Shown piece by piece: positions 32,131-45,600 of a DNA stretch of 64,000 nt; the stretch's first letter is position 1; each line of letters starts with the position of its first letter. The position numbers and the translations under genes are program-made. The notes under the pieces are model-generated. The model made no database searches, was not told where the DNA came from, and saw only the letters and a list, made by a program, of their open reading frames with translations. Source of the stretch: Struthio camelus (Eukaryota > Chordata > Aves > Struthioniformes > Struthionidae); contig NC_090942.1 of the NCBI RefSeq assembly GCF_040807025.1, positions 62,266,911 to 62,330,910 of the forward strand. Direction: 5' to 3'.

Positions 32131-35100
32131 ACCTTACTCTGTAACCTCCTGATGATAAGGCAAGAATCAGATTCACTTATCTCTTCCTTCCACAGAGGCT
32201 GGGGATGGGATTTCTGAGATTTATGCTTCCTACCTGTGCTCTGACTATTTTTAATATAGAAATAGAGGCTTCTTTCATATGAGTTACTCTAGTAGTGCTT
32301 GCTTCTTTTGGCACTGTATCCTTTCTAGACAGCACAATAAAATTGAAATTGTTCCTGTCAGTGATGAAGCTTCTGAGGGAATTCTTACCCCTGAGATCAT
32401 TCTGCTCCTTAGATGGTTTGCTGCTTTGTATAGGTGCAAACAAACCTAAAACTACAGCAATATTAGCATCCATTGACTCAGAATAGAATTATTGCATCAG
32501 GTGACATTTGGAAGATTGTTGGAATAGGTGTCTAAAAATGAATAGTTAGGTTCACAAAGGTTCACAGTTACCTCCTCTGTGCAAGCTCTAAAGATGTAAT
32601 TACTCTTTACTGCACAGTGTATTTTTCAGTTCTTCTTCTTAGGTTCTCATTTTTCAGCATTTATCATTTGCTCATTTTTTTTTGTATTCCAAGTCTTTCT
32701 GGTAGGAAAAACATAAATGGCAGTTGTCCAAACTGCTTTGTACTATTTCTTTTCGGCTGTTAGCTATCCCAGCCAGCCTCTTTCCCCTTTTGTAACTTTT
32801 GCTAGTTGACCGAATCATTTTTCTGTCCCTCTTTTTTTTTTCCTTTTACTGTTATTTCTATTTGTTAACACTTTCTCATATTAAATGAAACCACAATCTC
32901 CCCCAAACATTTATTTCTTTAAAAAGTAAACATAAAGTATGAAATTTCAAGGAGAAAAAAAAACATATGGTTTTAAGATACGGATAATTAACCCAAATAT
33001 TTTTGGCCAGAGTTCCAGAACAGTGAATAATTTCCATGAATCACCAGTCTAGTACTCCAGTGATGCGATTGCAAGACATATTGGAGAAACCACAATGAGA
33101 GCCAGACTCTGCCTCGTTAAAGCTAGTGGGAAATTTCCTCAATGTATTTCACCGGGAGTGAAATAAAATCCTTCAGTTGTTACTCCCCCATTCCTTCCTG
33201 GAAAAAAAAAAAAAACCAAAACACCTGAACGATGAAGTTGCTGCAAGGCTGAAATGTCTTTCACCAAGGGCACGTTTACATTGTAATTTCACATCCTGTT
33301 TAATTCTGTCATTAAGTTTCTTTAATCTGGATGCATCTTGTGGTCAAGTGAAACTCACCTGGCTAAAGTGATCAAAAATGTTTCCTTCTGCAAACTTCAT
33401 AGCCAGTGTGCCACTTTCCATCTTAGTAAATCAGTTGGCAACCTGCAGCACACTCAGCTATACTCGTCTTGAAATCTTTATTTTCCTCAACTTCCCACGA
33501 TCCTCTCTTCTGCTTATATTCCTCTTAATTCTTCTGTAATGCTCTCTGCTGTTGTCCCAAAAGTTGGTAGTAGTTAGGTTGCTGATTTAATACTTCTGTT
33601 TGTCTTTCTTTTTCTATGCACCGTATCTTTTCTTTTACTTAGACAATACATTCTTTGGCCCAGGAAAGAACAAAACCGCTCCTTCTTGTTCTCTCATTCT
33701 GTAGCACTTAACAGAGCGCTGTATTGACCTGTGGTTAGAGCTCCTCTGGGGTAGCAGCAATCATTGTTTTGTAACTCCTAATTAAAGTGTAATGCATGAA
33801 AAACAGATTTGAGGCCTAGGAGTATTTTGGACACTTATGGTAAAAGATTAAAGATAGCACAACCTACTATAGAGCGGCAAAAGACATTTAAGGAATCTTG
33901 GTTCCGTTGGTCATGTGGAAAAAAATTGTTTCTGTTCTTACAAAACTTGACTTTTTCCTAAATCAAGTGACAGACTCCATTGTCATCTTTAAAATACTCA
34001 TTTTTTGGCCAGAGCTCCCTTGCATAAATCAGTTGCCAAGGGAAGGTCTTCCTGTTGAGTCTGAGTCATCTTCTCACTCACAAAAAAATATGTAGTAATT
34101 CTATAAGCAGCAGGACTGTTAAAGTCTGACTCGCTGTGGCTGTATGTGGGTAAATTATCTTAACTAATGTTTGAAGATGCGCTACAGCAGGGACACAAAT
34201 TTGGGCCTCTCTTTCTAATGCTGTTAATAACTGAGAGCTTTGAGACCTCCACTCTCAAATTTAGTTGAAGCTGCTCTAAAAATATTGTGTGATTTAAAAA
34301 CGTTGACATGGAGAGAGGGGAAGAATAGGGACCATAACATAAAAAGCATGATCTTAGGAGCCCCATTTTCTTAGGAAAATCGGTTGAAAATCCTCCTATC
34401 TTAAACTATTTTTATTTCCTACCGTCTGTAAAAATACTGGTTTTTCTGGTTCTGCATTGATATGGTGTTTTGCTCTTGTGGAGTTGTGTTACCCTGCATC
34501 ATTCTAGAGTAGTCTGCCTGATCTTTGTTTCTTTGTATATGCCAATCATTTACTTGTATTTGTGGAGTGTAGTAGTAGATATCAAAGTCAACAAAGCTTC
34601 AGGTCAAATGAAGCCTGTTGATCTTTTAGTAAACTACTGTAACAGTTATCATAACATGAAATTGAAGAAGATCAAGGTAAAGGGGCTTCTGATGGAGGCA
34701 ATGTCAAATTACTTGAGACGGTCAATGCCGCATTGTTTAATTTTCTAACATAATGAGAATTTGAAAGTTGAAATAAATGCACATTAAATCACACTAACCA
34801 TTAAAAAAATTATATTTGCATGACTTACAGAAAGCAAAACAAACAAACCACATTTAGTGTTAATGCTGATCAAATAATTATATTTTAGTGGTTACCAGAC
34901 ATCAGAATAATCTGTCTTTCAGGAAATACCTGCAGCGTACACCACATGCAAAATGGAATTAAAAACAGATTTTGACATATTGAGTGCTGGCATTTTTATT
35001 TAATTTTTCTAACTTAATTTAATTTTAATATGACATATATTTATAGTATACTACTGTAGGTTTATTTTTAAATTAGACTAATTTAAACTATTTTAGACTA

Positions 35101-35302
35101 ATTACCTGAATTTCAATAATGTCTCCTTTTCTTGATTTTATAGTATTTTACGAAAAAATGTCCAGTTGTTACATAGATAGTAGCTCTTTAGTTATATTTA
35201 ACATAATTTCTATGTTTGCTTTAGAGCAAATTCAGTAAGTAAGGTTTTAAATTAGCATACTCTCAAACTGTACTTACCAATACTGGTTTGTCATCTTTTT
35301 AT

Positions 35303-35334
35303 GGGGGGGGGGGGAAAAGGGGGGGAGACAGGGG
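35303..35334 (+). repeat. Poly-G cluster
   Basis: G12, A4, G7, AGACA, G4 within 32 bases: a G-quadruplex-capable tract on the SLC41A2 coding strand, about 0.6 kb before its first coding exon. Confidence 0.95.
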
Positions 35335-35902
35335 CTATCAACACATAAGGCCTTTCCCACCCAGTAATGCTTTTAGGCTTACCTAATACAGTGTTTTGAA
35401 CGTTTTTCTTTTTTCCTTGCCTGTGCCCCACATTCCTGCTGTTAGCAGAGGAATAACTGTGGCTCCATAGCGCATTGAGTGGGTTCCATTTGTCTGTGCC
35501 TTTTGCACTTTCTGCAGATATTTTTCCCTGGGGACTTTCAGGCAGCCAGGACCTACTGCCTTCAAGGCCACTGGAAATCTAGGACTACACACGCTACCTG
35601 ATGACATTGGCTTTCCAGGCTTTAAGAAGGCAAAGGTTAGGGCGTCCCTGTATTCGCTTACAGTCCACATTTCACTCACTGGAGAGTGGGTGGGTTTGAG
35701 AAGCTTCCTCATGCACCATCTTTCCCTTTTTGCCTTTTAATTTCTTCCAGCTTAGGGAGTTAAAGCTTGGAGTAGACTTGCATTTTTACAAACACTGGCA
35801 TTGAAAAGGTATCGGGTGACCTGAGAATTCAGGCTAATATCTTGTGCCTTCTATATAGAGCTAAAATTTTTTAAAGCTTGAATATATACCTTTTTTTTGC
35901 AG

Positions 35903-36653
35903 ATCCAGCCTTACTTATGGAATTGTTCAAGATCTGAGATCAATGAAAAAACTTTTTTGCATGCGAAAAAGGATCGGAATGGATTTTGTTTATCCATTTT
36001 AAAATCATCGAGTGAGGCACTTGGTGAATCATCTACAGGATTTCTTTGTTGATGTCTGAAGAACAAAGTGCTTTTCCAACCTATACTTTTGTAACACTAT
36101 GACTAACTGTAAAGGCAGATCTACCATCACCAAAACAAATCGCAAAGTTCATGATAGAGAAGGTTTTGTTAACTGGACCATAAATCTTAATACAATTCAG
36201 TCTGATAAATTTTTGAATCTGCTGTTGAGTATGGTTCCTGTTGTTTACCAAATAAACCAGGATGAAAGACACAAAAAAGTGAATGGTGTCTGGCAAGATG
36301 GATTACAGCCAGCAGGACACAATTTTAATGTTAGATCTGATCAGCACATGGAGTACCATCATTTCTCGGAACCAACTTTCCATGGTAGTAATGGACACAG
36401 CCCATCTAGCTGTAGCCCTAAATACGATGGTTTTAGCAGTTATAATTACTGTGATGGAATGGACGCTTCAGAAACAGATGCCATGTTGCAGGAAGATAAC
36501 TTATCTAGTGACAGTAATGAAGATATCATTGTGGAAGGGAGCAGAAAACAACCCAAAGAATCTAGTAGTATTATGGCATTACAGATACTTGTACCTTTCT
36601 TGCTAGCGGGATTTGGAACCGTTTCTGCTGGCATGGTTTTGGATATTGTGCAG
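35903..36653 (+). CDS. SLC41A2: SLC41A2 first coding exon (5' UTR 35903-36098, CDS from 36099)
   Basis: Acceptor TTTTTTTTGCAG. CDS 36099-36653, 185 codons ending at VLDIVQ in phase 0. The donor is GTTGGT, weaker than consensus, but no better one fits and the join to 39587 gives DIVQ-HWDVFK as in the family. The leader part contains short ATG-started frames, including the end of a possible spliced uORF (stop 36000-36002). Confidence 0.93.
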
Positions 36654-39600
36654 GTTGGTATTTGCTTTGGAAGGTGTTTTTTTAAAGAGGTGATCTGTGG
36701 GTTTTTCAATTCTAATGCATGGTATTGCAGATGTTGGCAATATTAAGGCGTAATTATATCTGTGTATGTTTCTACTATTATGAACACCTCCTTTTCGCTG
36801 GACTTCTTTTAAAACAGTTCCAGAATTTCCAGAGTTATTCAAGACTAGGTAAGTGCTGTCACTTAGTCATAGTAAACTGATGAATAAACTTACCTCTTGC
36901 TTTAAATAAAGGTAAAAATCTAGTAATTAACATACGTTGGTTCAAAATTCTGTTGACATTAATAAATGTATACATAGTTAAGTGGAAGTTGTAATTAACT
37001 GTGATGTCATGATACATATGTGTTTAAAAACTGAAAAGAATTTTTATTGTATTACCTCATCTACTTGTGTACCTCATGTCTCTGCAGTATCTGAGAACAT
37101 GTGTAGATTTGGTCCATGATAATGCATATGGTATATAAAAGTGTGCATTACGTTCGTATGCTATATGAAATTCATATGAAGCGATTTAGAGTATTTCAAA
37201 GTGTTCAGGTGTGTGCAATACTGAACGCTCAGAATTACAAACATCGGTGCTGTGAACGGGGACACAAAGCCACTTCCACCTTGAAATATAATTATGGTGG
37301 ATCCATTCAGGCCGGATTATCCTGATTTGTGGTAGCAAACTTAACTGATGATAGTTATTTGGGGTAAGATAAAATAGAACTTTCTCTGAATTATAAGAGT
37401 TATACTTAGTAATATTTTAAGCGGCTGTTTTGGAGCGTTACATGACTAAGACCCTACTGATATGGAACATTTTTAGGACTGCTTCCGTGCTTAACTCAGT
37501 TGCACACAGCAGCATTTCAGTGGAATTAAAGTAACAGTTGCTTATGAAATAACTCTGTGTAGTGATGTGTGAAGAAAATTGAGGTAGCAGTTAAGAAAGG
37601 TTTGTTGGACGAGCTTACTTTCTTGCATTGTCTGCTTTCTAAACGCTATATTTACTTTTATTTCCTACCTAGTTTCTATTTTTTCAGAATCAGAAATTCT
37701 TTGTAATTATCAACCTAATGGGTTCTCTCTCCCTGTATGAGTAGATTCACAAATTACTCAAACAGATGTCAAATAACTGCACTGTTATTGGAAAGACAGT
37801 AAAGGAATTCATCTGGCTTTTTTTTTTTATTTCATTCTGTTGTAGGTGCCTTTTAGGTGTACTTTAAAAGTTTACAATATTGTTTTCAAGACAAGTAAGA
37901 GGTGACTGTCTTTGTCACTCAAAATCTTGAGATAGTTAAGAAAACTTTGACTTAGTCAATTGTAACTGAGAGACACTTACACATCCGAAAAAGGAAAATA
38001 AAAAATGACATGCACACTTTCCTGCTTCTGTGCATATTCACTGCCGTATATCCATGTTATACTTTGTTCATGTAAATCTTACCAATCTTATGCTTTGTAC
38101 AGATGCTTTATTCATATTAATTAATACATGATTTACTTCATGATATAGCTTAATGATCAGCCAAAAGAGGCAGTTGTGCCCACTATTGGCTTCCAACCCA
38201 GTGTTTCACCTTGCATTTCTGTGTAGCTGGTTTTGTTGAAAAATTATCTTTCTTTTTCTGTGTTAATTTTAATCTCGATTGGCTTCCCAATCCAGCTCAC
38301 CATGATGAGGGAAGTTGTGACACTGGGGCAAAAATAAGTAACCAGAGTCAGTAGTAGCTTTTTCCACCTTAAAATTATCATTAAACTATGATATCAGTAA
38401 AGCGGATTATTAAGATATGGCAGAACATGTTTGAAAATGAATATTTAAACAGGACAGAGTATTCTAAGCTTAGATTTTTTTTCAAACCCTTTCATGGCTA
38501 TTCTTTCACAGTAGTAGATACATATGTAATTTCAAATATAGTATATTCTCAAATCCTGTTTACATTTGAGAAATGAATCAATTTTTTATTAAAATCATTT
38601 TTAAAATTGCTGCAAATCCCTGAGTACAAAGACAGTTTATAGTACAATTTTGTTAGTTTAGTTAGATTTTGTAAGTGAATACCACTTAAATACGTGGATT
38701 GACAGACAGTTAATGCAGCACAGCTTTTCTGTTCTGAGAGCTCAAAATTGCTCACATAATACAAATTTGGGAGATTTTGTCTTTGCTTGCTTTACAAAGT
38801 CTAGGTTTTGGAAAATTTCTAAATTTCACACTTTTTATTGTAAGCAGATCCAAAACCTTGTATAAGTGAAAGAGATAAGAGCAGAGTTATGGACTTTGAA
38901 TATTTGACAACTTCTTGCTTGCTGTTTTTATGTGGAGTTTCTAGACAGCTGGAAGGGAAGAGAGGAAAATATTTTTGTAAATTAACAGCAGAATTCAAGA
39001 GCAGGTACAGCACCTGGTACTATTTTAAAGTCGTAAAAAAGACTTCAAGTTAATGACATCTTTTGGAACTAGTTTTGCTGTAAGATCAAGTTTTAATTTC
39101 CTGCTAGTATAAAGAGAAATGTTATTAGACTTCATATTGATTTCTATTGATTACTTTGATGTACTAGTAGTGTAATTTAAGTGTCTGAAATTATCATATG
39201 CACAATATAAACAGAAATTATATGTATTCATGTAAAAATTAGTCTCCCTTTTCAGAGAGAGTAAGAAATAACGATTGATTAACCAGGAAAAATAACAATT
39301 TCAAATGACTTTTACTTAATTATTATCTAAAAGATGAGAAGAAAGTGCGGTAGTAGAGCCATATGCATTTAGGAACTTTTGTATAATTTACTTTGGGTAT
39401 TCTGATCTTTAAAGTAGTGATATGCAGTCATAATTATCTTTTATCTAGAGAGATAACAGTTCTTTCTTTAAAGTTTCTAGGTCTAATATTAAAAGATTGT
39501 TTCTTATGGAGACTTAGGTTATGAGTTAGAGAATTTTAGTTCAAAAATTTTCAATTGAATTTTTCCCCTTTATATCCTTTAAATAGCACTGGGATGTGTT

Positions 39601-42600
39601 CAAGAACGTTACTGAAGTGTTTATCCTAGTTCCTGCGCTTCTTGGTCTCAAGGGAAATTTGGAAATGACCTTGGCATCCAGACTGTCAACTGCTGTAAGT
39701 AACTTTCTTTTTCCCTTCCTCCTTTAGATGTGTTGTAAATATTTCAAAAGGTAAACAAATCTATGGAGCAAAAGTGTTTTATACTTATGGCTTTATTTGG
39801 CTGTTAGAAGAGCTCTTTACATTTGTTATTAAATTGGCAAAGTTAAAAAGGCAACCATCTTCCAATCTTCACACTTTACCTTCTTCCATCTTCTCTGGGT
39901 CATCCTTCACAGCAGGTTGAGTAGATTTTTGAGATTTACCTTTATATTCTGTAAGCTTGACTAGTTTCTTTGGCCTTGAGGGGGTTTGAATAGGCTCCTG
40001 TGTAAGTTTTAAATACAGTTTTCAGAAGACCACTTGTGTGGCACCAAAATAAAGCATTGCTCACATTGCTGCTCTAGACCTTTGTTAATCAAACTGTGAG
40101 AAACTTTTTAAAAACTTTCCAGCTAAACAATTTTTTTTTGTGCCAACACTGTTATTTAGCGTAAGTAGTTCTTTTCTATGTCTTTTTTTGTATATCTTTC
40201 TCATAGTTCTTTTTTATGTCTCAAGGGGTGTTCCATCCCTTCATTTTTCTAGCCTAAGAAGCCAGATTACCTTCACATGTGTATTTTTTTTCTGTGTGAA
40301 TAACTATCATGAATCGAATGCTCCACTAACTTGGCTAAACGATTTCTGGTACCTGAGCTATCTTAGGTATCTCAGTAACGTGCTGCCTTATGCAGTATTT
40401 CTCCTTTGCAAGAAAGGCTTTCCATTCTCAGGGGAAGAAGGGTGCCTTCTCTATCTGTTCCTGCTTCAATAAATCTTTCCGGAAAATGACTAGTAAAACG
40501 TGTATGAAATTCCAGATGAAACCTCACTCACTATGAGTTTGTAAAATAACACTTCCCTGTTCCTCTTGAAAATTGCTCCCTTGAGACATTCTAGGATTCT
40601 TTTTATTTATTTTCCTAGCCACATCATATTTAGACCTCATAGTCACTTGGTGATCAATTACAGGCTCGTAGTATTTCTCCTTTTATGTTATTCCCAGCTG
40701 TTACTTCCATCTTCTGGCAGAAATAGTGATAGTCCGCAAGCACATGAGTTTGCACTTCTACTGTTGAATTTCATCTCTTTTCATGGCTGTAATCCTCAAG
40801 TTCATCTAGTTTCCATATGATATTACAGTTCTTTGTATTGACAAGGCCTCCCAGCTTTGTGTCATTAGTAAATTTCATTGCCACATTATATTGAGTTATT
40901 GCCCAAATACACACTGTGATGGACATAAGCTTAGCAGTCCTTTGAAGGTCTGCTTGCGTGCCTGTTACAGAAACTGATGCATTTTGCCCCATACCCTTTC
41001 TTTCATACGTATGAATTGGCATGTTTTGTTGCATCTTTGTCAGTAGCAGCCTTAGCTATTCAGTCATGTTTTCTGCTTGATTTTAATGTTCTTAATTTTC
41101 TGGGTTTTCTTATTTTTTTTGTTCACAATAATTTGTGTTTAAACCTTACTGCCTTTACTGTCAGGCCTGCATGTTTTTATCTTCTAGCTTACAGGTTTTT
41201 TTGTGTTGACCTGTCACTTAATTTGTTCACAACTTATACAGCTCCTTGCCTGAGCATTCCAAAGTGTTTGTATTGCCTTGTGAAGAATAAACCCAAGGAA
41301 GTCCAGTATCTGCCAGTGCCTTACTGAAGGTGTAGAAAAAGAGGGTCAGAATGAGCTCCGCTAGTTCTGCTTCAGATAACGGGATCTTTAATTCTTCTGA
41401 CTCAATTGTAGCTCAAGCAAAAGGATGAGACCTTTGTCAGATTATGATTCCAGCACCTCTTCTCTGGGCCAGTCATTGCCTGATTTCCCCATCCTCAGCA
41501 ATACCATCTCATCTGTGAACCTCATAGCTTTCAGGGGACATCTGTAAAATATAGACCCTTTTCCTGCACTGAGAGTCCTGGCTCCAGTTCATATTCTCTC
41601 TTAATTGTTACCAGAAGTCAAGGAGTTGCCCCCCTGCCCCAGGAAAATTGATACAAGAGGTTCCACAGCAATGCCTGCATGTTTAGTCGTTAACTGAAGT
41701 TAACATCCTCAGGTTCAGGCCACCTTTCCCCAAACCAGAATGGTGTGCTTAGAAGTATCCTATTAACTGCTTGATAACATGGCCTGCAGATGTCTTGAAT
41801 GCGATTTTTCAGTGCCAATTTGGACATTTGAACCACAAGCCCCTACCAAGACTGAAACAACAGAATATAGTCGGGATGATGAAGAGCTTTAAGCTTTACT
41901 TTCTGTCTGTTGCCTTCACCATTTTTTTCATCGTACTTGCCCTCAAGTAGAGACAGCATCCTTCTGGGAGTTTACCTTTTGCCACTACTTTATTTCCATG
42001 AAATTACCTTATTGAGTCAAAATGCTTTGCTGCTTGATAGTTTTTGTTGTGTATCTACCTTTTCCTCGTTTTTCTAGATTTAATTGATTTTGCTGAATGC
42101 CTCTGTTAGAGCTTGTGCTAACTGTGAAAGCTGTATTCCATCTTTTGATGCACAGCCTATTCTAAGAGGGCTTAGTTTGAAGAGTATTACCAGTTCCACT
42201 TACCACTGCTACTGTTATTAAGTCTCACCAAGACATAAGTCAGCTGATGCTTCAGAGCTTTTCACTCAAGCATGCCATTAAGGCTTCCTTTCATCCCAGT
42301 ACCAGCAGTTGTCCTATCTCTAGCTTGGCCAAATCAGGTTAGTCAACCCTTTTCACAGCGTACCACCATGAAGGTTAGTTAGCTAGCTAAGAAGAGATCA
42401 GTGTCATGTACATTTCTTCAGGCAATACTGTCTGGCATATGGGAGCTCCAGTGTCTTTGGTAATGCCGTATGTCATGGTCACAGCACCTCTGGCACCAAG
42501 CTGTTTCCCAGCTTTGAGTCAACAGGCTTGAATTTTTTTTTTTTTTCTGATGTCTCTGGTAGTTACTTAGATGGCCTGTTTTCCTCAGGGACCATGAGAG

Positions 42601-45600
42601 ACCCTGGACTGATTTACAGAGGCAATTGAACTACTTTCTAGGACTTCCTAGGTCTATTTTAAGTTCATTGCACATCCCTCTTAGGAAGGTGGTAGACACA
42701 TGTCACGGTTTGGTGGACGTTCTCTCCTTTAGCCAGTGGGCAGTCTAATGTATTTTAGCTGGTGAAGATCAACAGAAAATGTTGTAGTACATATGTGTGT
42801 ATGCATATACACACGTATAACACAGTGGAGGTTTAAAATAACAATATTGTATGAAATAAGAACAGTTTCGATATTTCATTATCAAGATAATACTAATGAG
42901 ATGATATTTAGTCTTTATATGTTAGTACACAGGAAAAAAAACGGTCTTTGTCTTACAGAGAACCTACCGACTTTCTTTTAGGTGTCTTTTTTCGTGCTCT
43001 GCTTCGGTTGCGACACGCACAGCTCTGTGAGCTTGGGGATAGCCAGCCATCCTCACTGAGCACTGCTGTGAAGGCAAACGCTCAAGAGCTTTGTAAAGCG
43101 TCTGTTACTTAGAGAAAAAAAAAAAACAAACGTGAACTTGTTATATTTGTAATCTGTTGCATGTAACTTTTCACATGTGGCAGCTTGGGTTTGGTTGCCA
43201 AGTATGAATTTAAACTCCAGGGCAGTTGTCTTGATTGCTGGCTCCCTCCTAGGTTTTAAAAATGGGTGCTGTATCGTAGTGTATCATTCCTTACTGAAGA
43301 ATGTTACCAAAAAGCTTGCAATTGGACCTGCAGTTTGCATGCCGCTTCTCTCAGACCTCTATGAAAGAGATTGTTTTGATCTTTGCACTCTTCCCATTGA
43401 TTTCTTTGACCCCGACTCTCTTTCGCCATTCTGCCTTTGCTCCTGTCGTCCTCATACTTAGTGAAAACTGAAGGAGTATATTCATTTGGGGCATATCTAA
43501 ATGGTCATTTGAAGAGAGTTACATGATTCACCTTCTCTCCTCTGAGCTAAATTTGCACAAACCAGCTCCCCAGCAAATGCTGTCTCAACACTAAATGCAG
43601 GACTGTGCCTGTGTGACTAGCTCTTCCTTTAAGGAGAAAATTTCTAATACGACTTCCGCATTGGAGCTAATTCCTGCCCTTCTGGCTCAGTTAGCTTATA
43701 ATTGCATCTGAATTTGTAGATGTGCCTATGCTCTTGGGGCTGCAAACTGATTGTCTTTACTCTTTACCCCATTGTAATTATGTAGTCAGCCAGAACATAA
43801 TGTTTTGTCATTTCAACAAGTTTTTATTCATAATACCTCTGCTTCCAAGTTTTGCCTGATGACTTGGTCTTGTTGCTCAAATTTCTGCTTTAGTTACTGA
43901 TCTGTTACTGATCACTCTGCAATTTCCTGTCCACTTCCATCTTGGTCCTTTCACTGTGTCTCAAGGCTGTTGTTTTATTCAACTTCACGGTATAGCTTGT
44001 ACTTTTCTTTGGCATCAGTGTTAATGTAAACAGTTCCTCCTCCCCCCACATTGTGCTGGCATAAATGTATGACATGTGTGTAGGTCAAATGCCCTTTCAA
44101 ACATATTTCTCTTGTGTATTTTGTATTCTTCAGCTTTGTTCTGTACTTTGGGTCATTCCCATTGTTATTTCAGTTCACACTATTGCCCTATTCCTTTTCC
44201 TTTTTTTTTTTTTTTTTAAGAGGAAGAAAAGACAGACACTCATCCAGACACCCCTGTAAACTTTATGCAGACTCCCTTGCTTTGATTGTCTGCTTGTTAT
44301 CAGTGGCAGGCATTAGCAGTGTGACTTCATAAGCCTTTTCCTTAGGTCCACCTATTCTGTGGTATCACAGTAAACTTGATCTGATTTAATGGAAATCTGT
44401 AGCTGGAAGGGAGGGGTCCTGCTCTCTTTCTCCCTTCCAAACCCCAGCAGCATTTGTTCAGTCACTGAAGGATCAGATCATTTTGTTGAAGAAAACCCAT
44501 CTCTACTTTCCTAAAATAAAGTTTTCCATCAAAGCAGCAAGCAAATCTGTGTTGTCATGCACTTCTAGAGTTGCTAGATCTGATTCAAGAAAGAGAACAC
44601 GATCTTGCAGTTGATGATAGGGGAGAGAAAAAACTATGCCTTTTGGCAGCAGCTCACTTGCAGGCTGACTTAAGTTTTGCAAGATTACTATTTTAGCAGG
44701 GATTGTTTGATAATTTTCAAAAGCTTATCGAAAGGAAAAGAAATGTGGAGCTCTCCATAGCCCATCATTTAGCATGTATATTTAAGAAGGATGCAAAGAA
44801 GATTCCTATCTGTACTTCCTTAAATACTGCTCTAGTATTTAAACTTAATGCTTGAATTGATAGAGCTTTGACTGTACTTTGAATACTGTAAAATATTTGT
44901 AGTGGAGCTTGAGATAAAGTGTCTTATTAAGTTCCCAAATTTTTAAGTTGGGTATTTCTTTTAACATTTCATTCCTCAGAAAATCACTAAAATCACAATC
45001 CATAAAAAAATAGAAAAGAAATGGAAGTATAACCAAGTGAAAGGAAGTCATCAAAAGGGAAAAAGAAAGCACTAAGGCTTTCTGTATTTTGAGAAGTATG
45101 GGTTATTTTATAAATTAATATTCCACAGGAAAAAATAAACACGAGTATTTTTGCAAAAAATGTAAGAATTTGTTCAGTTAGCTCAAAAGGAAGTTATTTT
45201 AAATATATTCATACTGCAGTGGTACTCATGGTTCTTCAGATTTTGTCCTCTAACTCAAAAAATAAATAAAAGTATGGAATACATTATAAAACAATATGTA
45301 TGTCCTTTTTCATTTGTTAAAATAATAATAATAACTTGCAGTTTTCTAACTACTGCCGTAGGCCTGGGCTTACATTACTTACAGCATTATAAATCTCTAG
45401 TTGTCTTGGTATAAGCCCGAAGTTAGAATACAAAACACTACCAGATGTAGTTTCTGATTTTTGTAAGCACTTGCAAATACATTTTATGTATGCAGGTAGT
45501 TTCACTGCAGTCAATTAATACATATGCCGGAAAGTATGTGTGTCCACATATACATATGTCTGTGCATTTCTATACTGGGTCATAGAATTTGGGGCCCATA

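Larger units (their letters stand above)
28367..35902 (+). other. SLC41A2 intron 1
   Basis: 7.5 kb. It holds a bird-type CR1 fragment (31829-32130), duplicated palindromic 12-mers (28713-28812) and a strong poly-G cluster (35303-35334). No nested gene was recognised; open frames up to 109 codons lack homology cues. Confidence 0.65.

Noticed and set aside
40771-41034. 87-codon - strand frame as a gene
   Set aside because: It carries a decayed CR1 reverse-transcriptase box and is part of a LINE remnant with disrupted frames on both sides.
43177-43461. 94-codon + strand frame in SLC41A2 intron 3
   Set aside because: No domain, no splice context and no codon pattern different from the surrounding intron; consistent with chance.
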